Source: Candidatus Binatia bacterium (GTDB taxonomy: Bacteria; Desulfobacterota; Binatia; HRBIN30). From it: a stretch of DNA of 64,000 nucleotides. Below, piece after piece: positions 53,425 through 63,770 of the stretch (its first letter is position 1; each line of letters starts with the position of its first letter). The stretch spans positions 1,215,090 to 1,279,089 of the forward strand of contig JAOAHD010000007.1 in NCBI GenBank assembly GCA_026415395.1. The letters run 5' to 3'. The position numbers were made by a program, and so were the translations under genes. The notes under the pieces were generated by a model. It was given only the letters and a program-made list of their open reading frames with translations. It searched no databases and was not told where the DNA came from.

Positions 53425-55872
53425 ATGGTTTCCTGCGGTATACAGGCAAAGCGCATGGCTAGGGCGGCGGCTTCAACAGTGCGAAATCGCGGCGTAGCGC
53501 CTCGGAGCTCGGGCGTGGGCCTCGGTCTGCTCGAGGAGATCGTTGCCCTGGCGACGAACACGGTCGACTTGCGGGCGGCAGCGCAAGGCATCGTCGACAC
53601 GATCTCGAGCCGCCTGGGCATGGAAGTTTGCTCCATCTACGTGTTCGAGAAAGAAGCCGGTCGATTGCGCTTGTGGGCGACCTCAGGTCTCGATCGGAAC
53701 TCGGTGGGCAAGGTGACCATGAGCGTGCACGAGGGGCTCACCGGAATGGCGGTAGAGAAATTGCAGCCTGTGATGGCCATCGATGCGATGGCGCACCCGC
53801 GGTACAAATACTTCCCGGAGACCGGGGAAGAACGGTACCACTCTTTTTTGGGTGTTCCTGTGGTGGAGCGTGGCGAGCCGGTCGGGGTGCTTGTCGTGCA
53901 GACCTCCCGGCGGCGGCGGTTTACCCCGAAAGAGGTGCGCCTGCTCAAAACCGTGAGCGTTGCCGTTGCGGGGATCTTATCGCGCATTCGGTTGGAAGAA
54001 ACCCTCCAACGTCAAGAGGCGGAGCGGCTCGATTTCGAGCGCAAGATGGATGCGGCCATGTCCCGCCTCAGAGATTACGAAAGTCGGGCGAGTGTATTGC
54101 TGGGTCAGCCGGGGGCAAAACGCCCGACCCGTCTCTTTGGTCAAGCCGCCGCGCCTGGATACGCCATTGGCCGCGCGCACGTCCTAGAGTCGATGTTCAC
54201 GACGACAAAATTTCCGCGGGAACGCCAGCATCCGCTCAAACGCGAGTTGCAGCGATTCGCTGCCGCTTTGAATGCAGCGATTACTGAGCTCGATCGCGTG
54301 TGCGAACACGTGGTGCGCAACGTGCCCGAGATCGATGTCGCGATCTTCGAAGCGCAAAAGCTCATGCTCAGCGACTCGGCGTTCTCGGCGCGCGTGGAAG
54401 CGGCCATTCGTGAGGGTTTGAGCGCTGAGGCCGGGGTGCAAGAGGCGGTAGAAGAGTTGCTGCGCCACTTTGGGGAGATCAGCAACGATTACTTGCGCGA
54501 CCGCGCTGCCGATGTGCAGGACATTGGCCGCCGCGTGTTGCGGCACCTGCTCGGACTTGAAGAACGGCGGGCCCGCTTCAGCCAAGGGGTGATTCTGGTC
54601 GCGAACGAGATTGCCCTTTCGGAACTGACGGTCATGGAGCAAGGACAGCTCAAAGGCTTGGTGTTGGGCGCTGGGGGTGTAACCTCACACGCGGCGATCT
54701 TGGCCCGTAGCCTAGAGATCCCGACCGTTGTGGGCCTGGAGGGTGCGGTCGACTGGATCCAAGAGGGCGACTCGCTCATCGTCGATGGCAACGCCGGCTT
54801 GGTGTTCGTGAATCCGAAGCCGGAGGTGATCGGCGAATACGAACGGCTGATCCAGGAATATCAAGCGTTCAATCGCGACTTGGAAACCCTGCGCGATCTG
54901 CCGGCGGAGACGCCCGACGGCCACCGCGTGCGCTTGTGGGCCAACATCGGTTTGCTCGGCGACCTCTTCTGGGTGCGCGCCCACGGCGCAGAAGGGGTCG
55001 GTTTGTACCGCACGGAAGTGGCTTTCATGTCGCACCGCGACTTCCTCGACGAGGACGAGCAGTTCGACATTTACCGGCGCGTCGTGGAAGGCATGGAGGG
55101 CAAGCCGGTTACGATCCGTACCCTTGACTTAGGCGCGGACAAATACCCCCGCTACTTGCACACGCCGCACGAAGAAAACCCCTTCCTCGGTTGGCGCTCC
55201 ATCCGGATCTCGTTGGAAATGCCCGAGTTGTTCAAGGAGCAACTCCGAGCAATCTGGCGGGCGAGCGCCCACGGGCCGGTGCGCCTGATGTTCCCGATGA
55301 TTTCTAGCCTCGAGGAAGTTGCGCAGGCCAAGGAACTGCTTCTCGAGGCGCGTGAGGAAGTGGCCCGCGCGGGACACGGGTTCGACCCACAAATGCCTGT
55401 CGGCGTGATGATCGAAGTCCCTTCGGCAGTCTACCTGGCGCCTTCCTTGGTGCATGAGGTGGACTTTGTCAGCATCGGCACAAACGACTTGATTCAGTAC
55501 CTCCTGGCGGTCGATCGCAACAACCGCAAGGTGTCGACGCTGTATGAGCCGCTGCACCCCGCTGTGCTCCAGGCCATTGCCAACGTCGTAAACGCGGCCA
55601 AAGCTGCCGGTCGGCCAGTCTCGCTGTGCGGGGAAATGGCCTCCGAGCCCCTGTGCGCGGTGCTCCTGATGGGCCTCGGCGTCGAGGACCTCAGCATGAG
55701 CGCATTTTTCATCCCCATCGTGAAGCGCCTGATTCGCGGAGTGTCCTTTGAACGGGCGCAAAGTATGGCTGAAGAGGCGTTGCGCTTATCGACTGTCAAA
55801 GAGGTCAAAAGCTTTGTCTTCGAGTCCATGCGGGAACTCGGCCTCGTGGAGCTCATGGAAATGTACCATTGA
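53425..55872 (+). CDS. ptsP: GAF-domain phosphoenolpyruvate-protein phosphotransferase (PtsP)
   Basis: An 815-residue enzyme I of the nitrogen-related PTS. The N-terminal GAF domain (about 30-190) includes VCSIYVFEKEAGRLRLWA and FLGVPVVERGEPVGVLVVQ. The PEP-utilising N-terminal domain follows, with the phosphorylated His422 in GGVTSHAAILARSLEIP. The C-terminal TIM barrel has VGLYRTEVAFM, RTLDLGADK, GTNDLIQYLLAVDRNN and SLCGEMASEP. It uses PEP to phosphorylate an NPr/HPr-like carrier and links carbon and nitrogen sensing. Two ATGs are possible (53425 and 53455); neither has a strong ribosome site. The tail ends VELMEMYH. Confidence 0.92.
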   Translation: MVSCGIQAKRMARAAASTVRNRGVAPRSSGVGLGLLEEIVALATNTVDLRAAAQGIVDTISSRLGMEVCSIYVFEKEAGRLRLWATSGLDRNSVGKVTMSVHEGLTGMAVEKLQPVMAIDAMAHPRYKYFPETGEERYHSFLGVPVVERGEPVGVLVVQTSRRRRFTPKEVRLLKTVSVAVAGILSRIRLEETLQRQEAERLDFERKMDAAMSRLRDYESRASVLLGQPGAKRPTRLFGQAAAPGYAIGRAHVLESMFTTTKFPRERQHPLKRELQRFAAALNAAITELDRVCEHVVRNVPEIDVAIFEAQKLMLSDSAFSARVEAAIREGLSAEAGVQEAVEELLRHFGEISNDYLRDRAADVQDIGRRVLRHLLGLEERRARFSQGVILVANEIALSELTVMEQGQLKGLVLGAGGVTSHAAILARSLEIPTVVGLEGAVDWIQEGDSLIVDGNAGLVFVNPKPEVIGEYERLIQEYQAFNRDLETLRDLPAETPDGHRVRLWANIGLLGDLFWVRAHGAEGVGLYRTEVAFMSHRDFLDEDEQFDIYRRVVEGMEGKPVTIRTLDLGADKYPRYLHTPHEENPFLGWRSIRISLEMPELFKEQLRAIWRASAHGPVRLMFPMISSLEEVAQAKELLLEAREEVARAGHGFDPQMPVGVMIEVPSAVYLAPSLVHEVDFVSIGTNDLIQYLLAVDRNNRKVSTLYEPLHPAVLQAIANVVNAAKAAGRPVSLCGEMASEPLCAVLLMGLGVEDLSMSAFFIPIVKRLIRGVSFERAQSMAEEALRLSTVKEVKSFVFESMRELGLVELMEMYH

Positions 55873-55906
55873 CCCAGAGGCTCGCTTTGGCTTGTGCGTT
55901 GGGCTC

Positions 55907-56461
55907 ATGAAAAACCACCGTGCAAGCTCCTCTGATTCTTGCGTGGCGAGGACTGGGGTACTGCCCGCACTGCCGCTGGTGCTGGTCCTGGTGGGAGTTC
56001 TGCTCCTGGGCGCGTTGGCTGAGGCACGCACCGCAGCGCCCGCGCCTGCCGGTGCGCAAGCCCAGCAGGCAACGAAAATCTTAGAAGAGCTTTCGGCGCT
56101 GCGAGCAGAACTTGCTCAGGAAGCGGAACGGAACAAGGGAGCTGCCGCCACTATCACCGAAATGCACGAGGCGATCGCTCGCCTCGGCCACCGTGTCGGG
56201 GAGCTCGAAGCCGAAGTGCGCCAGCTTACGGAGCAGCAGCACACCTTGCTCGAGCAGATTCGGGAGCTGCGCGAGGAAGTGCGTGGGCTTTACGTGGAAA
56301 GTAGCGGGCTGAAAGGCGACATCGCACAAGCATCCGATAAGATCGATGCGCTGGCTGACGAGCTGGCAAGCTTTCGCCTGAGTGCCGGGATTATCGTGGC
56401 CTTGGTTGTCCTGCTGGAAATCGTTGTGGTCGCGTTGCTGCTGCGTAGCTCCAGCCGCTGA
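55907..56461 (+). CDS. Coiled-coil protein with two membrane segments
   Basis: A 184-residue protein with an N-terminal signal/anchor (about 20-40, LPALPLVLVLVGVLLLGAL) ending AEARTAA. A long coiled coil follows (about 55-145: ILEELSALRAELAQEAER, LGHRVGELEAEVRQL, LLEQIRELREEVRGL). A C-terminal membrane helix (LSAGIIVALVVLLEIVVVALLLR) completes it. Both ends are therefore in or at the inner membrane with the coil between. No family recognised. It starts 34 bases after ptsP and may share its message. Confidence 0.65.
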   Translation: MKNHRASSSDSCVARTGVLPALPLVLVLVGVLLLGALAEARTAAPAPAGAQAQQATKILEELSALRAELAQEAERNKGAAATITEMHEAIARLGHRVGELEAEVRQLTEQQHTLLEQIRELREEVRGLYVESSGLKGDIAQASDKIDALADELASFRLSAGIIVALVVLLEIVVVALLLRSSSR

Positions 56462-56494
56462 CCGAACCCACCTCCCGCAGTGGCTTGAGAATCG

Positions 56495-56635
56495 ATCACC
56501 GAGTGGCGAATGGTGAATGACGAAGCGGGAACACGTGGATTGGCGATGGTGTTGCCCCCGCTGCCACGCGCGCTGCCGTCTTGGCACGCGGCACCTGAAC
56601 GATCGTAGGGGCGACGCATGCGTCGCCCGACGTGC
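56495..56635 (+). repeat. Dispersed intergenic repeat, plus-orientation copy
   Basis: Order: GAGTGGCGAATGGTGAATGA tract, GCGGGAACACGTGGATTGG, TCTTGGCACGCGGCACCTG, ACGATCGTAGGGG and the perfect palindrome GGGCGACGCATGCGTCGCCC (56609-56628). It lies in the 362-base gap between the coiled-coil gene and rpmE; the rest of the gap (56636-56823) carries no gene, and the rpmE promoter is presumably there. Confidence 0.8.
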
Positions 56636-56823
56636 TTGAGGGCAGCAGCACGCCCGGAGGAGCGGCGGCGCCCGAGCAGCGAACGGGTAATGAAGAGGAA
56701 TTTCCAGGGACGGGTTCGAAAGCTGCTCTCGCGTGGGCATTCACGGCCCCGCTGTGGTTGCTGCGCCTAGAGGGCCCTGCTACGGAAGTTTGTCCAATTT
56801 GAGCCGAAGAGCGGGAGCACGCC

Positions 56824-57060
56824 ATGAAAGAAGGAATTCATCCCAAGTATGGCCCGGCGCGCATCATCTGCGCTTGCGGGAACGTCATCGAAACGCGCTC
56901 GACCGTGCCTGAAATCCACGTCGAAATTTGCTCGAACTGCCACCCGTTTTTCACCGGGAAGCAAAAGTTTGTGGACACTGCCGGCCGCGTGGAGCGTTAC
57001 CAGAAGCGCTACGGAACCAAGAACCAAAACAACGTGGCGAGCGAAAAGGCTGGAGCGTAG
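56824..57060 (+). CDS. rpmE: 50S ribosomal protein L31
   Basis: A 78-residue ribosomal protein of the zinc-binding (C+) type: [53 protein letters not shown], read in parts. The Cys pairs CAC and CSNC form the zinc site. L31 sits in the large subunit. GGGAG lies about 8 bases before the ATG. A strong terminator follows. It heads the conserved rpmE-prfA-prmC-murA-his cluster. Confidence 0.96.
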   Translation: MKEGIHPKYGPARIICACGNVIETRSTVPEIHVEICSNCHPFFTGKQKFVDTAGRVERYQKRYGTKNQNNVASEKAGA

Positions 57061-57090
57061 CGAGGTTCGGGCGCGCGAGCGGCGCGCCGA

Positions 57091-57128
57091 GAAAAGGGCG
57101 CGGGAGCCGGTGTTCCCACGCCCTTTTC
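57091..57128 (+). terminator. Hairpin terminator after rpmE
   Basis: AAAAGGGCG plus GGGA pair with TCCC plus CGCCCTTTT around an 8-base loop, each strand with one unpaired base. The right arm ends in four T. It separates rpmE from prfA, perhaps leaky. Confidence 0.75.
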
Positions 57129-57183
57129 ATTTGTGTCGGGGAACTCACTGCGGCAGCTCTCGATTCGTGTTGAACGAAAGCCA

Positions 57184-58260
57184 ATGATTTTCGAAAAACT
57201 CGCCCATGTCGAACGCCATTACGAAGAGCTCGAACGCCGCTTATCCGATCCGGAGGTGGCGGCGAACTACCACGAGTATGCGCGCCTTTCCAAGGAGCGC
57301 GCCGGCCTCGACGAGATCGTCCAGCATTACCGCGAGTGGAAGAGGCTCCACCGTGAACTCGAGGAGTACCGCGAGCTTGCTCATGGCGAGGATGCGGAAC
57401 TGCGCGAGCTTGCGAAGTCGGAGATCCCGGCGTTGGAGCAGCGCGTGGCAGAGCTCGAAGAAGAGCTCAAGCGTTTACTTCTCCCAAAGGATCCCAACGA
57501 CGAGCGCAACGTCGTGCTCGAAATTCGTGCTGGTGCCGGTGGCAACGAGGCTTCGCTCTTTGCCGAGGAACTGTTCCGTATGTATAGCCGTTATGCCGAG
57601 CGCCACGGCTGGAAGGTGGAAGTTTTGAGCGCCAGCCGCTCGGAGATCGGCGGTCTCAAGGAGCTGGTTGCTCTCATTCAAGGTCGGGGCGCATACAGCC
57701 GGCTTAAATACGAAGGTGGCGTGCACCGCGTGCAGCGCGTGCCCGAGACCGAAGCCGCCGGGCGCATCCACACCTCCACGGTTACCGTAGCCGTGTTGCC
57801 CGAGGCGGAGGACGTGGAAGTAGAAATCGACGAGGATAAGGACCTCCGTATCGATGTCTTTCGCGCCTCGGGACCCGGCGGGCAAAGCGTGAACACGACA
57901 GACTCGGCTGTCCGCATTACCCATTTGCCGACTGGTTTGGTGGTGAGTTGCCAAGATGAGAAGTCGCAACACAAGAACAAAGCAAAGGCGCTGAAGATCT
58001 TGCGCGCGCGCTTGCTCGAGCGGGCGCGCGCGGAACAGCAGGCCCAGCTTGCCCAAAACCGCCGGGCGATGGTTGGAACGGGCGAGCGAGCGGAGAAAAT
58101 TCGCACGTACAATTTCCCGCAAAATCGCGTGACCGACCACCGGATTGGACTCACGCTGCATTCCTTAGAACGGGTGCTCGATGGCGAGCTCGACCCGATT
58201 ATCGATGCCCTCCTCGCCCATTATCAAGCCGAAGCATTGCGGGAGGGTGCTGTGGCATGA
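57184..58260 (+). CDS. prfA: Peptide chain release factor 1
   Basis: A 358-residue class I release factor that reads UAA and UAG and triggers peptide release. The catalytic [15 protein letters not shown] holds the GGQ loop (232-234), whose Gln is normally methylated by PrmC, encoded next. The codon-recognition motif is the P-x-T form, seen here in [14 protein letters not shown]. Full length for RF1. ATG at 57184. Its stop overlaps prmC by ATGA. Confidence 0.96.
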   Translation: MIFEKLAHVERHYEELERRLSDPEVAANYHEYARLSKERAGLDEIVQHYREWKRLHRELEEYRELAHGEDAELRELAKSEIPALEQRVAELEEELKRLLLPKDPNDERNVVLEIRAGAGGNEASLFAEELFRMYSRYAERHGWKVEVLSASRSEIGGLKELVALIQGRGAYSRLKYEGGVHRVQRVPETEAAGRIHTSTVTVAVLPEAEDVEVEIDEDKDLRIDVFRASGPGGQSVNTTDSAVRITHLPTGLVVSCQDEKSQHKNKAKALKILRARLLERARAEQQAQLAQNRRAMVGTGERAEKIRTYNFPQNRVTDHRIGLTLHSLERVLDGELDPIIDALLAHYQAEALREGAVA

Positions 58261-59150
58261 ACGCAACGACGAGCCAGGCGAGCGAACGAGTAGAACAGCG
58301 CGTCACCCTGCGCCAATGGGTGGCCCGCGCCACGTGCAGCTTGCACACAGCCGGGGTGCGCGATGCCCGCGTGGCCGCGGAGTGGCTGGCGCTCGAAGCC
58401 CTCGGGGTCGATCGCGCAGCGCTGTACGTCCGCCTGGACGATTGCCTTCCGCCCACCGTGGCGGCGCGCTTGGAGGCATGGCTTCGGCGCTGTGCGGCTC
58501 GCGAACCGGTAGCATACGTGGTGGGGCGTCGGGAATTTTGGTCGCGTGAGTTTCTCGTCACCCCGGCCGTGCTCGTCCCCCGGCCCGAATCGGAGCTGTT
58601 GATCGAAGAGGCGCTCCGGCGTTTTCCGCGAGCGCGTCAGGGTACACCAGTTTGTGCCGGTGACATTGGCACGGGAAGCGGCTGCCTGGCGGTGACCCTC
58701 GCCTGCGAGTGGCCCGGTGCCACGGTGATTGCCAGCGATATTTCCGGTCCCGCACTAGCCGTGGCACGGGCGAACGCCGAACGCCACGGCGTTGCATCGC
58801 GCGTTCATCTGCTGGCGGCTTGCTCGCTCCAGGCATTCGCTGCAGAGAGCTTTGATCTGTTGGTGGCCAATCCGCCTTATCTCAGTACGGCCGAACTGGA
58901 AGGGGCCGAGCCGGAACTTCGCTTCGAGCCCCGTGCCGCCCTCGATGGAGGCAGGGACGGGCTTGCGGTGATTCGCGACTTGATTGCCGATGCCGGGCGC
59001 GTGCTCCGGCCAGGCGGTTGGCTGCTCATGGAAATCGGCGGCACACAGCGAGAAGCAGTGGTGAATCTCCTGCGCCAGGCTGGCGCACGGGAGTGGTGGA
59101 TTCGGCACGACTTGGCTGGTTGGCCGCGACTTGCTGCGGGGCGGTGGTGA
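58257..59150 (+). CDS. prmC: Release factor glutamine methyltransferase
   Basis: A 297-residue HemK-family enzyme that N5-methylates the Gln of the RF1 GGQ loop using SAM. Motif I is [17 protein letters not shown], and the amide-flipping NPPY is at 205-208 ([10 protein letters not shown]). The N-terminal helical recognition domain includes [20 protein letters not shown]. It is coupled to prfA by ATGA, so substrate and modifier are co-expressed. Followed by murA 3 bases on. Confidence 0.95.
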   Translation: MNATTSQASERVEQRVTLRQWVARATCSLHTAGVRDARVAAEWLALEALGVDRAALYVRLDDCLPPTVAARLEAWLRRCAAREPVAYVVGRREFWSREFLVTPAVLVPRPESELLIEEALRRFPRARQGTPVCAGDIGTGSGCLAVTLACEWPGATVIASDISGPALAVARANAERHGVASRVHLLAACSLQAFAAESFDLLVANPPYLSTAELEGAEPELRFEPRAALDGGRDGLAVIRDLIADAGRVLRPGGWLLMEIGGTQREAVVNLLRQAGAREWWIRHDLAGWPRLAAGRW

Positions 59151-59153
59151 AGC

Positions 59154-60407
59154 ATGGATTCGATCGTGGTTCGCGGAGGGAGCCGCTTGTGCGGTGAGGT
59201 TGCGGTGGAGGGCGCAAAAAACGCCGCGCTCCCGATTTTATTTGCCGCCTTGCTCACTGAGGAACCGTGCGTGTTCCACAACGTTCCCCCGGTGGTGGAT
59301 GTCCGCACGGCCCTACGGCTGTTGGCCGACCTCGGCGCCGAGGTGCGGCACGAGGGCACCTCGGTTTGGATCCAGGCCAAACACTTCCGCCATGCCGAGG
59401 CCCCCTATGACTTGGTCAAAACAATGCGCGCTTCGTTCTTGGTCCTGGGGCCGCTTTTGGCTCGTGTGGGCGAGGCGCGGGTCAGTACGCCGGGCGGCTG
59501 CGCAATCGGAGCACGTCCCGTGGATCTCCACCTCAAGGGGCTGCAAAAGCTCGGTGCTTCTGTGGAGGTCGTGCATGGTTACGCCGAGGCGCGGGCCTCG
59601 CGGCTAGAAGGAGCGACGGTGTACTTAGACGTTCCCTCGGTCGGCGCGACGGAGCACCTGCTCATGGTGGCTTGCTTGGCGCGGGGAACCACGCGGATCG
59701 AGCAGGCCGCACGCGAGCCCGAGGTGGTCGACCTCGCCCGCGTGCTCACGCACATGGGCGCGCGCATTCACGGCGCCGGGGAAGACGTGATCACCGTCGA
59801 GGGCGTGCCCCGTTTACACGGAGTAGAGCACACGATCATCCCCGACCGCATTGAGGCTGGGACCTTTCTTATTGGTGGCGCAATGACCGCGGGCGACGTG
59901 TTTGTGCGCGGCGCGTGCGCGGAGCACCTCCACGCCTTGCTGATGAAATTGCGGGAGGCCGGTGCCGAGGTCACCGAAGATGCTGCCGGCATTCGCGTGC
60001 AAGCGCAGCAACGGCTGCGTAGCGTGGATGTGAAAACCATGCCGTACCCCGGGTTTCCCACCGACTTGCAAGCCCAGTTCATGGCCGCCATGACTCGCGC
60101 GGAAGGCCGCGCCGTGATCACCGAGACAATTTTCGAAAACCGGTTCTTGCATGCACTCGAACTCAATCGCTTGGGTGCCGACATCAAGGTGAGTGGCAAC
60201 GCGGCCGTGGTGCAGGGGGTCGAGAAACTCACCGGTGCGCCGGTGATGGCAACCGACTTGCGCGCTAGCGTTTCCTTGGTGCTGGCCGGCTTGGTTGCGG
60301 AAGGGGAAACGGAAATTGCCCGCGTGTACCATCTCGACCGCGGCTACGCCCGACTGGAAGATAAGCTACGTGCCTTGGGTGCCAGCGTGGAGCGGCGCCG
60401 AGGTTAG
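59154..60407 (+). CDS. murA: UDP-N-acetylglucosamine 1-carboxyvinyltransferase
   Basis: A 417-residue enzyme that adds enolpyruvate to UDP-GlcNAc, the first committed step of peptidoglycan synthesis. Conserved features are GAKNAALP with Lys22, the active loop TPGGCAIGARPVDLH with Cys116 (the fosfomycin target, present), and TDLQAQFMA. GTFLIGGAMTAGDV and ATDLRASVSLVLAG complete the fold. Cytosolic. It starts 3 bases after prmC and ends 15 bases before hisD. Confidence 0.96.
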   Translation: MDSIVVRGGSRLCGEVAVEGAKNAALPILFAALLTEEPCVFHNVPPVVDVRTALRLLADLGAEVRHEGTSVWIQAKHFRHAEAPYDLVKTMRASFLVLGPLLARVGEARVSTPGGCAIGARPVDLHLKGLQKLGASVEVVHGYAEARASRLEGATVYLDVPSVGATEHLLMVACLARGTTRIEQAAREPEVVDLARVLTHMGARIHGAGEDVITVEGVPRLHGVEHTIIPDRIEAGTFLIGGAMTAGDVFVRGACAEHLHALLMKLREAGAEVTEDAAGIRVQAQQRLRSVDVKTMPYPGFPTDLQAQFMAAMTRAEGRAVITETIFENRFLHALELNRLGADIKVSGNAAVVQGVEKLTGAPVMATDLRASVSLVLAGLVAEGETEIARVYHLDRGYARLEDKLRALGASVERRRG

Positions 60408-60422
60408 AAAGGACCGGGACCG

Positions 60423-61760
60423 ATGCCGCTGCGAATTTTGGTGAGTGGGGACCACGACTTTGCCGGCGTGTTTGCGACCCTCCGTCCGCGTAGCGCGTTA
60501 GATCCCGCAGTGGAGCGCTCGGCGCGCAAGATCGTCGAAGACGTTCGGCGCCGAGGCGACGCGGCCGTACTTGCAGCAACCGCGCGATTCGATGGTGTGC
60601 GTTTGGCGGTGGCGGATCTGCTCGTGCCCCAAAGTCGATTGCGCGATGCCCAAAATGCCTTGCCGGCACCAGCGGTTCGTGCCCTGAAAATTGCCGCGCA
60701 ACGGATTGCTGCCTTTCACCGCCGCCAGCGCGAACGTTCCTGGAAATTTCGCGACCGCCTGGGTTTCGTGCTCGGCCAACGGGAGGTGCCGCTGGAACGC
60801 GTCGGCGTGTACGTGCCTGGTGGCCACGCGGTGTACCCGTCGTCGGTACTGATGAACGTCATCCCCGCACGGGTTGCGGGTGTGCGCGAGATCGTCATGG
60901 TCACCCCTGGCGGCGTTGACGGACCAGCGGCGGCGGTGCTGGCGGCCGCCGCGATTGCCGGCGTTGACCGTGTGTACCGCATTGGTGGCGCCCAGGCTGT
61001 AGCGGCGCTCGCCTTCGGCACCGCGACCATTCCGAAGGTGGACAAAATTGTCGGGCCGGGAAACGCTTGGGTGCAGGCGGCAAAGCGCCTGGTGTTTGGC
61101 GCCGTGGACATCGACGGCATTGCCGGACCCAGCGAGGTGGTGATTGTCGCCGACGAACACGCCAATCCCGAATACGTTGCCGCCGACCTCTTGGCGCAGG
61201 CCGAACACGGCAGCGGCGACGAATGTGCGCTCCTCTTCACCCCTTGTCGGGCCCTCGCGCTCGCGACCCAAGCCGAAGTTCAGCGACAACTGCAATCGTT
61301 ACCCCGGCGGCAAGCCATTGCGCGCGTGCTTTCTCGGCGCGCCGCTGCCGTGGTTGTGCGCGACCTGGAAGAAGCCGTGGCTTTGGCCGAGGAGGTTGCT
61401 CCGGAGCATTTAGAGTTGATGGTACAGGAGCCGAAGCCGTGGCTCGAGCGGATTCGTCACGCCGGCGCCGTGTTCGTCGGCCCCTGGGCGCCGGCACCAG
61501 TGGGCGATTATGCTGCCGGCCCGAATCATGTCCTTCCTACGGGAACCACGGCGCGCTTCTTTTCCCCGTTGGGAGTCTATGACTTCGTTAAGCGGAGCAG
61601 CATCGTGCAGGGCACACGAGCCGGTTTGCGGCGTTTGGCGCCGGTCGTGACCACACTGGCGGAGTTGGAGGGCTATCAGGCGCATGCTAACGCCGTGCGC
61701 GTGCGTTTTGCCAACTGCCCGCTACACGATAAGAGAAAGAGGAAACCCCATGGGCGTTGA
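60423..61760 (+). CDS. hisD: Histidinol dehydrogenase
   Basis: A 445-residue zinc enzyme that oxidises L-histidinol to histidine in two NAD-dependent steps. Motifs: [89 protein letters not shown] with the zinc His/Gln region, and [23 protein letters not shown]. The tail is longer and basic ([11 protein letters not shown]). Overlaps hisB by 11 bases. Confidence 0.96.
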   Translation: MPLRILVSGDHDFAGVFATLRPRSALDPAVERSARKIVEDVRRRGDAAVLAATARFDGVRLAVADLLVPQSRLRDAQNALPAPAVRALKIAAQRIAAFHRRQRERSWKFRDRLGFVLGQREVPLERVGVYVPGGHAVYPSSVLMNVIPARVAGVREIVMVTPGGVDGPAAAVLAAAAIAGVDRVYRIGGAQAVAALAFGTATIPKVDKIVGPGNAWVQAAKRLVFGAVDIDGIAGPSEVVIVADEHANPEYVAADLLAQAEHGSGDECALLFTPCRALALATQAEVQRQLQSLPRRQAIARVLSRRAAAVVVRDLEEAVALAEEVAPEHLELMVQEPKPWLERIRHAGAVFVGPWAPAPVGDYAAGPNHVLPTGTTARFFSPLGVYDFVKRSSIVQGTRAGLRRLAPVVTTLAELEGYQAHANAVRVRFANCPLHDKRKRKPHGR

Positions 61761-62394
61761 AACGAAGGCAAAGCAGCGGAGGCCGCGCGCCGCAGTGCGG
61801 GGCGGCGGCGGACGGGTGGCCCGTGTGGCGCGCAAGACGCGGGAGACCGACATCACCGTGGTGCTGGATCTCGATGGCCGCGGTGAGGCGCGGGTCGACT
61901 CGGGCGTTCCCTTCCTCGATCACATGTTGGAGACATTGGCACGGCACGCCTTCCTCGATTTGGACCTCACCGCGCGCGGGGACTTGCATGTCGATCAACA
62001 CCACACCGTGGAAGACGTGGGCCTGGCTTTAGGGCAGGCGCTCCGGGACGCGTTGGGCGACAAGCGCGGTATCCGTCGCTTTGGCCATGCCGTGTGCCCG
62101 CTGGACGAGGCATTGGTGCAAGCCGCCGTCGACCTCAGCGGACGGCCTTACCTTGCCTACGGGCTACAGATTCGCGCGGCCCGTGTGGGGAACTTCGACA
62201 CGGAACTCGTGCACGACTTTATGCTCGCCTTGGCCAATCAGGCGGGGATGAATTTGCACTTGCACCAAACGCAGGGACGCAACGCCCACCACATCATCGA
62301 AGCGGCATTTAAGGCTCTAGCTCGGGCTCTGGATATGGCCAAGCAACTGGACCCACGCGTCGCGGGCGTGCCCTCTACCAAAGGAGTGCTGTGA
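61750..62394 (+). CDS. hisB: Imidazoleglycerol-phosphate dehydratase
   Basis: A 214-residue monofunctional enzyme that dehydrates IGP, binding manganese through [34 protein letters not shown] and a second [18 protein letters not shown] set. Residues 1-28 form an unusual basic N-terminal extension ([22 protein letters not shown]) not needed for the fold, which starts near [14 protein letters not shown] at 61750 overlaps the end of hisD. GTGA overlap with hisH. Confidence 0.95.
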   Translation: MGVETKAKQRRPRAAVRGGGGRVARVARKTRETDITVVLDLDGRGEARVDSGVPFLDHMLETLARHAFLDLDLTARGDLHVDQHHTVEDVGLALGQALRDALGDKRGIRRFGHAVCPLDEALVQAAVDLSGRPYLAYGLQIRAARVGNFDTELVHDFMLALANQAGMNLHLHQTQGRNAHHIIEAAFKALARALDMAKQLDPRVAGVPSTKGVL

Positions 62395-63014
62395 GCATCG
62401 CGATTGTCGACTACGGCATGGGCAATCTCCGCTCGGTGCAAAAGGCGCTCGAGCGCGTGGGGGCGCAGGCGGTGGTGAGCCGCGACCCGCATGTGATCGC
62501 CGGCGCAGCCGGTGTCGTTTTGCCGGGCGTGGGCGCCTTTGGTGCTTGCATGGAGAATTTGCAGCGCTTCGGGCTCGAGCAGGTGGTGCTCGACGTCATC
62601 GAGCAAGGCAAGCCGTTTTTCGGCATTTGCTTAGGCATGCAGTTACTGTTCGAGGAAAGCGAGGAGTTCGGCCCCGTGCGGGGCCTCGGCGTGTTGCCTG
62701 GGAAGGTGGTCCGATTCCGCACCAGCGGGGAGCTTCCCGTGCCGCATATGGGCTGGAACCAGCTTCGGGTGCGGCCCGATGTGCCGCACCTGAAAGACGT
62801 TGCGGACGGCGCTTACGTCTACTTCGTGCACTCGTACTACGTCGTACCATCCGATCCGGCGGTAGTGGCGACCAGGACAGAATACGGCGTGGAGTTTGCG
62901 TCGGCGGTGTACTGGAGGAACATCTTTGCCACCCAGTATCACCCGGAGAAAAGCCAACGCGTGGGCCTCACCCTGCTGCGCAACTTCGTGGAACTCGTTG
63001 AGCGAGGTGCCTGA
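62391..63014 (+). CDS. hisH: Imidazole glycerol phosphate synthase subunit HisH
   Basis: A 207-residue glutamine amidotransferase that feeds ammonia to HisF. The nucleophile is in [14 protein letters not shown], and the His-Glu pair in [27 protein letters not shown] and LPGVGAFG are also typical. GTG start in a GTGA overlap with hisB. hisA follows 3 bases after its stop. Confidence 0.95.
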   Translation: MSIAIVDYGMGNLRSVQKALERVGAQAVVSRDPHVIAGAAGVVLPGVGAFGACMENLQRFGLEQVVLDVIEQGKPFFGICLGMQLLFEESEEFGPVRGLGVLPGKVVRFRTSGELPVPHMGWNQLRVRPDVPHLKDVADGAYVYFVHSYYVVPSDPAVVATRTEYGVEFASAVYWRNIFATQYHPEKSQRVGLTLLRNFVELVERGA

Positions 63015-63017
63015 GCG

Positions 63018-63758
63018 GTGCCGCGTCAGCCATTGCGAATTGTGCCTGCCATCGACCTGAAGGGTGGGCGGTGTGTGCGCTTGCTGCGCGGCGAGTGGGA
63101 GCAGGAAACAGTCTACTCCGACGACCCGCTGGCGATGGCTTGGCACTGGGTGAACCTCGGTGCCGAAGTGTTGCACGTGGTCGACCTCGACGCTGCCGTG
63201 CAGGGCAGGGAGGTGAACGCGAAGATCATCGCGCGGATGTGCCGCGAAGTTCCAGCAATCATCGAGGTGGGCGGTGGTATCCGCTCCGTGGAGCGGGCGG
63301 GTGCCCTGCTCGCCGGCGGCGCAGGCCGGGTGGTGTTTGGCACCTCGGCGCTCGAACAACCGCACATCGTGCGCGCCGCCTGTGGCGAGTTTCCCGGCCG
63401 AGTGGTCGTGGGGATCGACGCCCGCGAGGGCAAGGTGGCTGTGCGCGGTTGGGTGGAACAAAGCACAGTGGAGGCTCTGGCTTTGGCGCAGGAAGTGGCG
63501 GCCTGGGGAGCGGCGCGCATCGTGTACACCGACATTGCGCGCGACGGAACGCTGGCGGGCTTGAATCTCGAGGCTACGGTCGCCCTTGCTGCTGCCGTCG
63601 ATATTCCGGTGACTGCCTCGGGCGGGGTGGGCTCGCTCGACGATGTGCGCCGCCTTCGCTCGGCGGCCCCCCCGAATCTCGACGAGGTCATCATCGGCCG
63701 CGCGTTGTACAGCGGTGCAGTGGATTTTTCTGCTGCTGTGCAGGCGGGCCGAGAGTGA
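63018..63758 (+). CDS. hisA: Phosphoribosylformimino-5-aminoimidazole carboxamide ribotide isomerase
   Basis: A 246-residue TIM-barrel isomerase of histidine synthesis. Landmarks are VPAIDLKGGRCVRLLRG with the catalytic Asp, LHVVDLDAAVQG, IEVGGGIRSVERA, VVGIDAREGKVAVRGW, YTDIARDGTLAGLN with the second catalytic Asp, and ASGGVGSLDDVRRL. GTG start 3 bases after hisH. hisF starts 12 bases after its stop. Confidence 0.95.
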   Translation: MPRQPLRIVPAIDLKGGRCVRLLRGEWEQETVYSDDPLAMAWHWVNLGAEVLHVVDLDAAVQGREVNAKIIARMCREVPAIIEVGGGIRSVERAGALLAGGAGRVVFGTSALEQPHIVRAACGEFPGRVVVGIDAREGKVAVRGWVEQSTVEALALAQEVAAWGAARIVYTDIARDGTLAGLNLEATVALAAAVDIPVTASGGVGSLDDVRRLRSAAPPNLDEVIIGRALYSGAVDFSAAVQAGRE

Positions 63759-63770
63759 GGAGCGTGCCTG

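Noticed and set aside
38221..56635. CRISPR array
   Set aside because: The palindromic repeats are scattered singly between genes, with no regular spacers and no cas genes.
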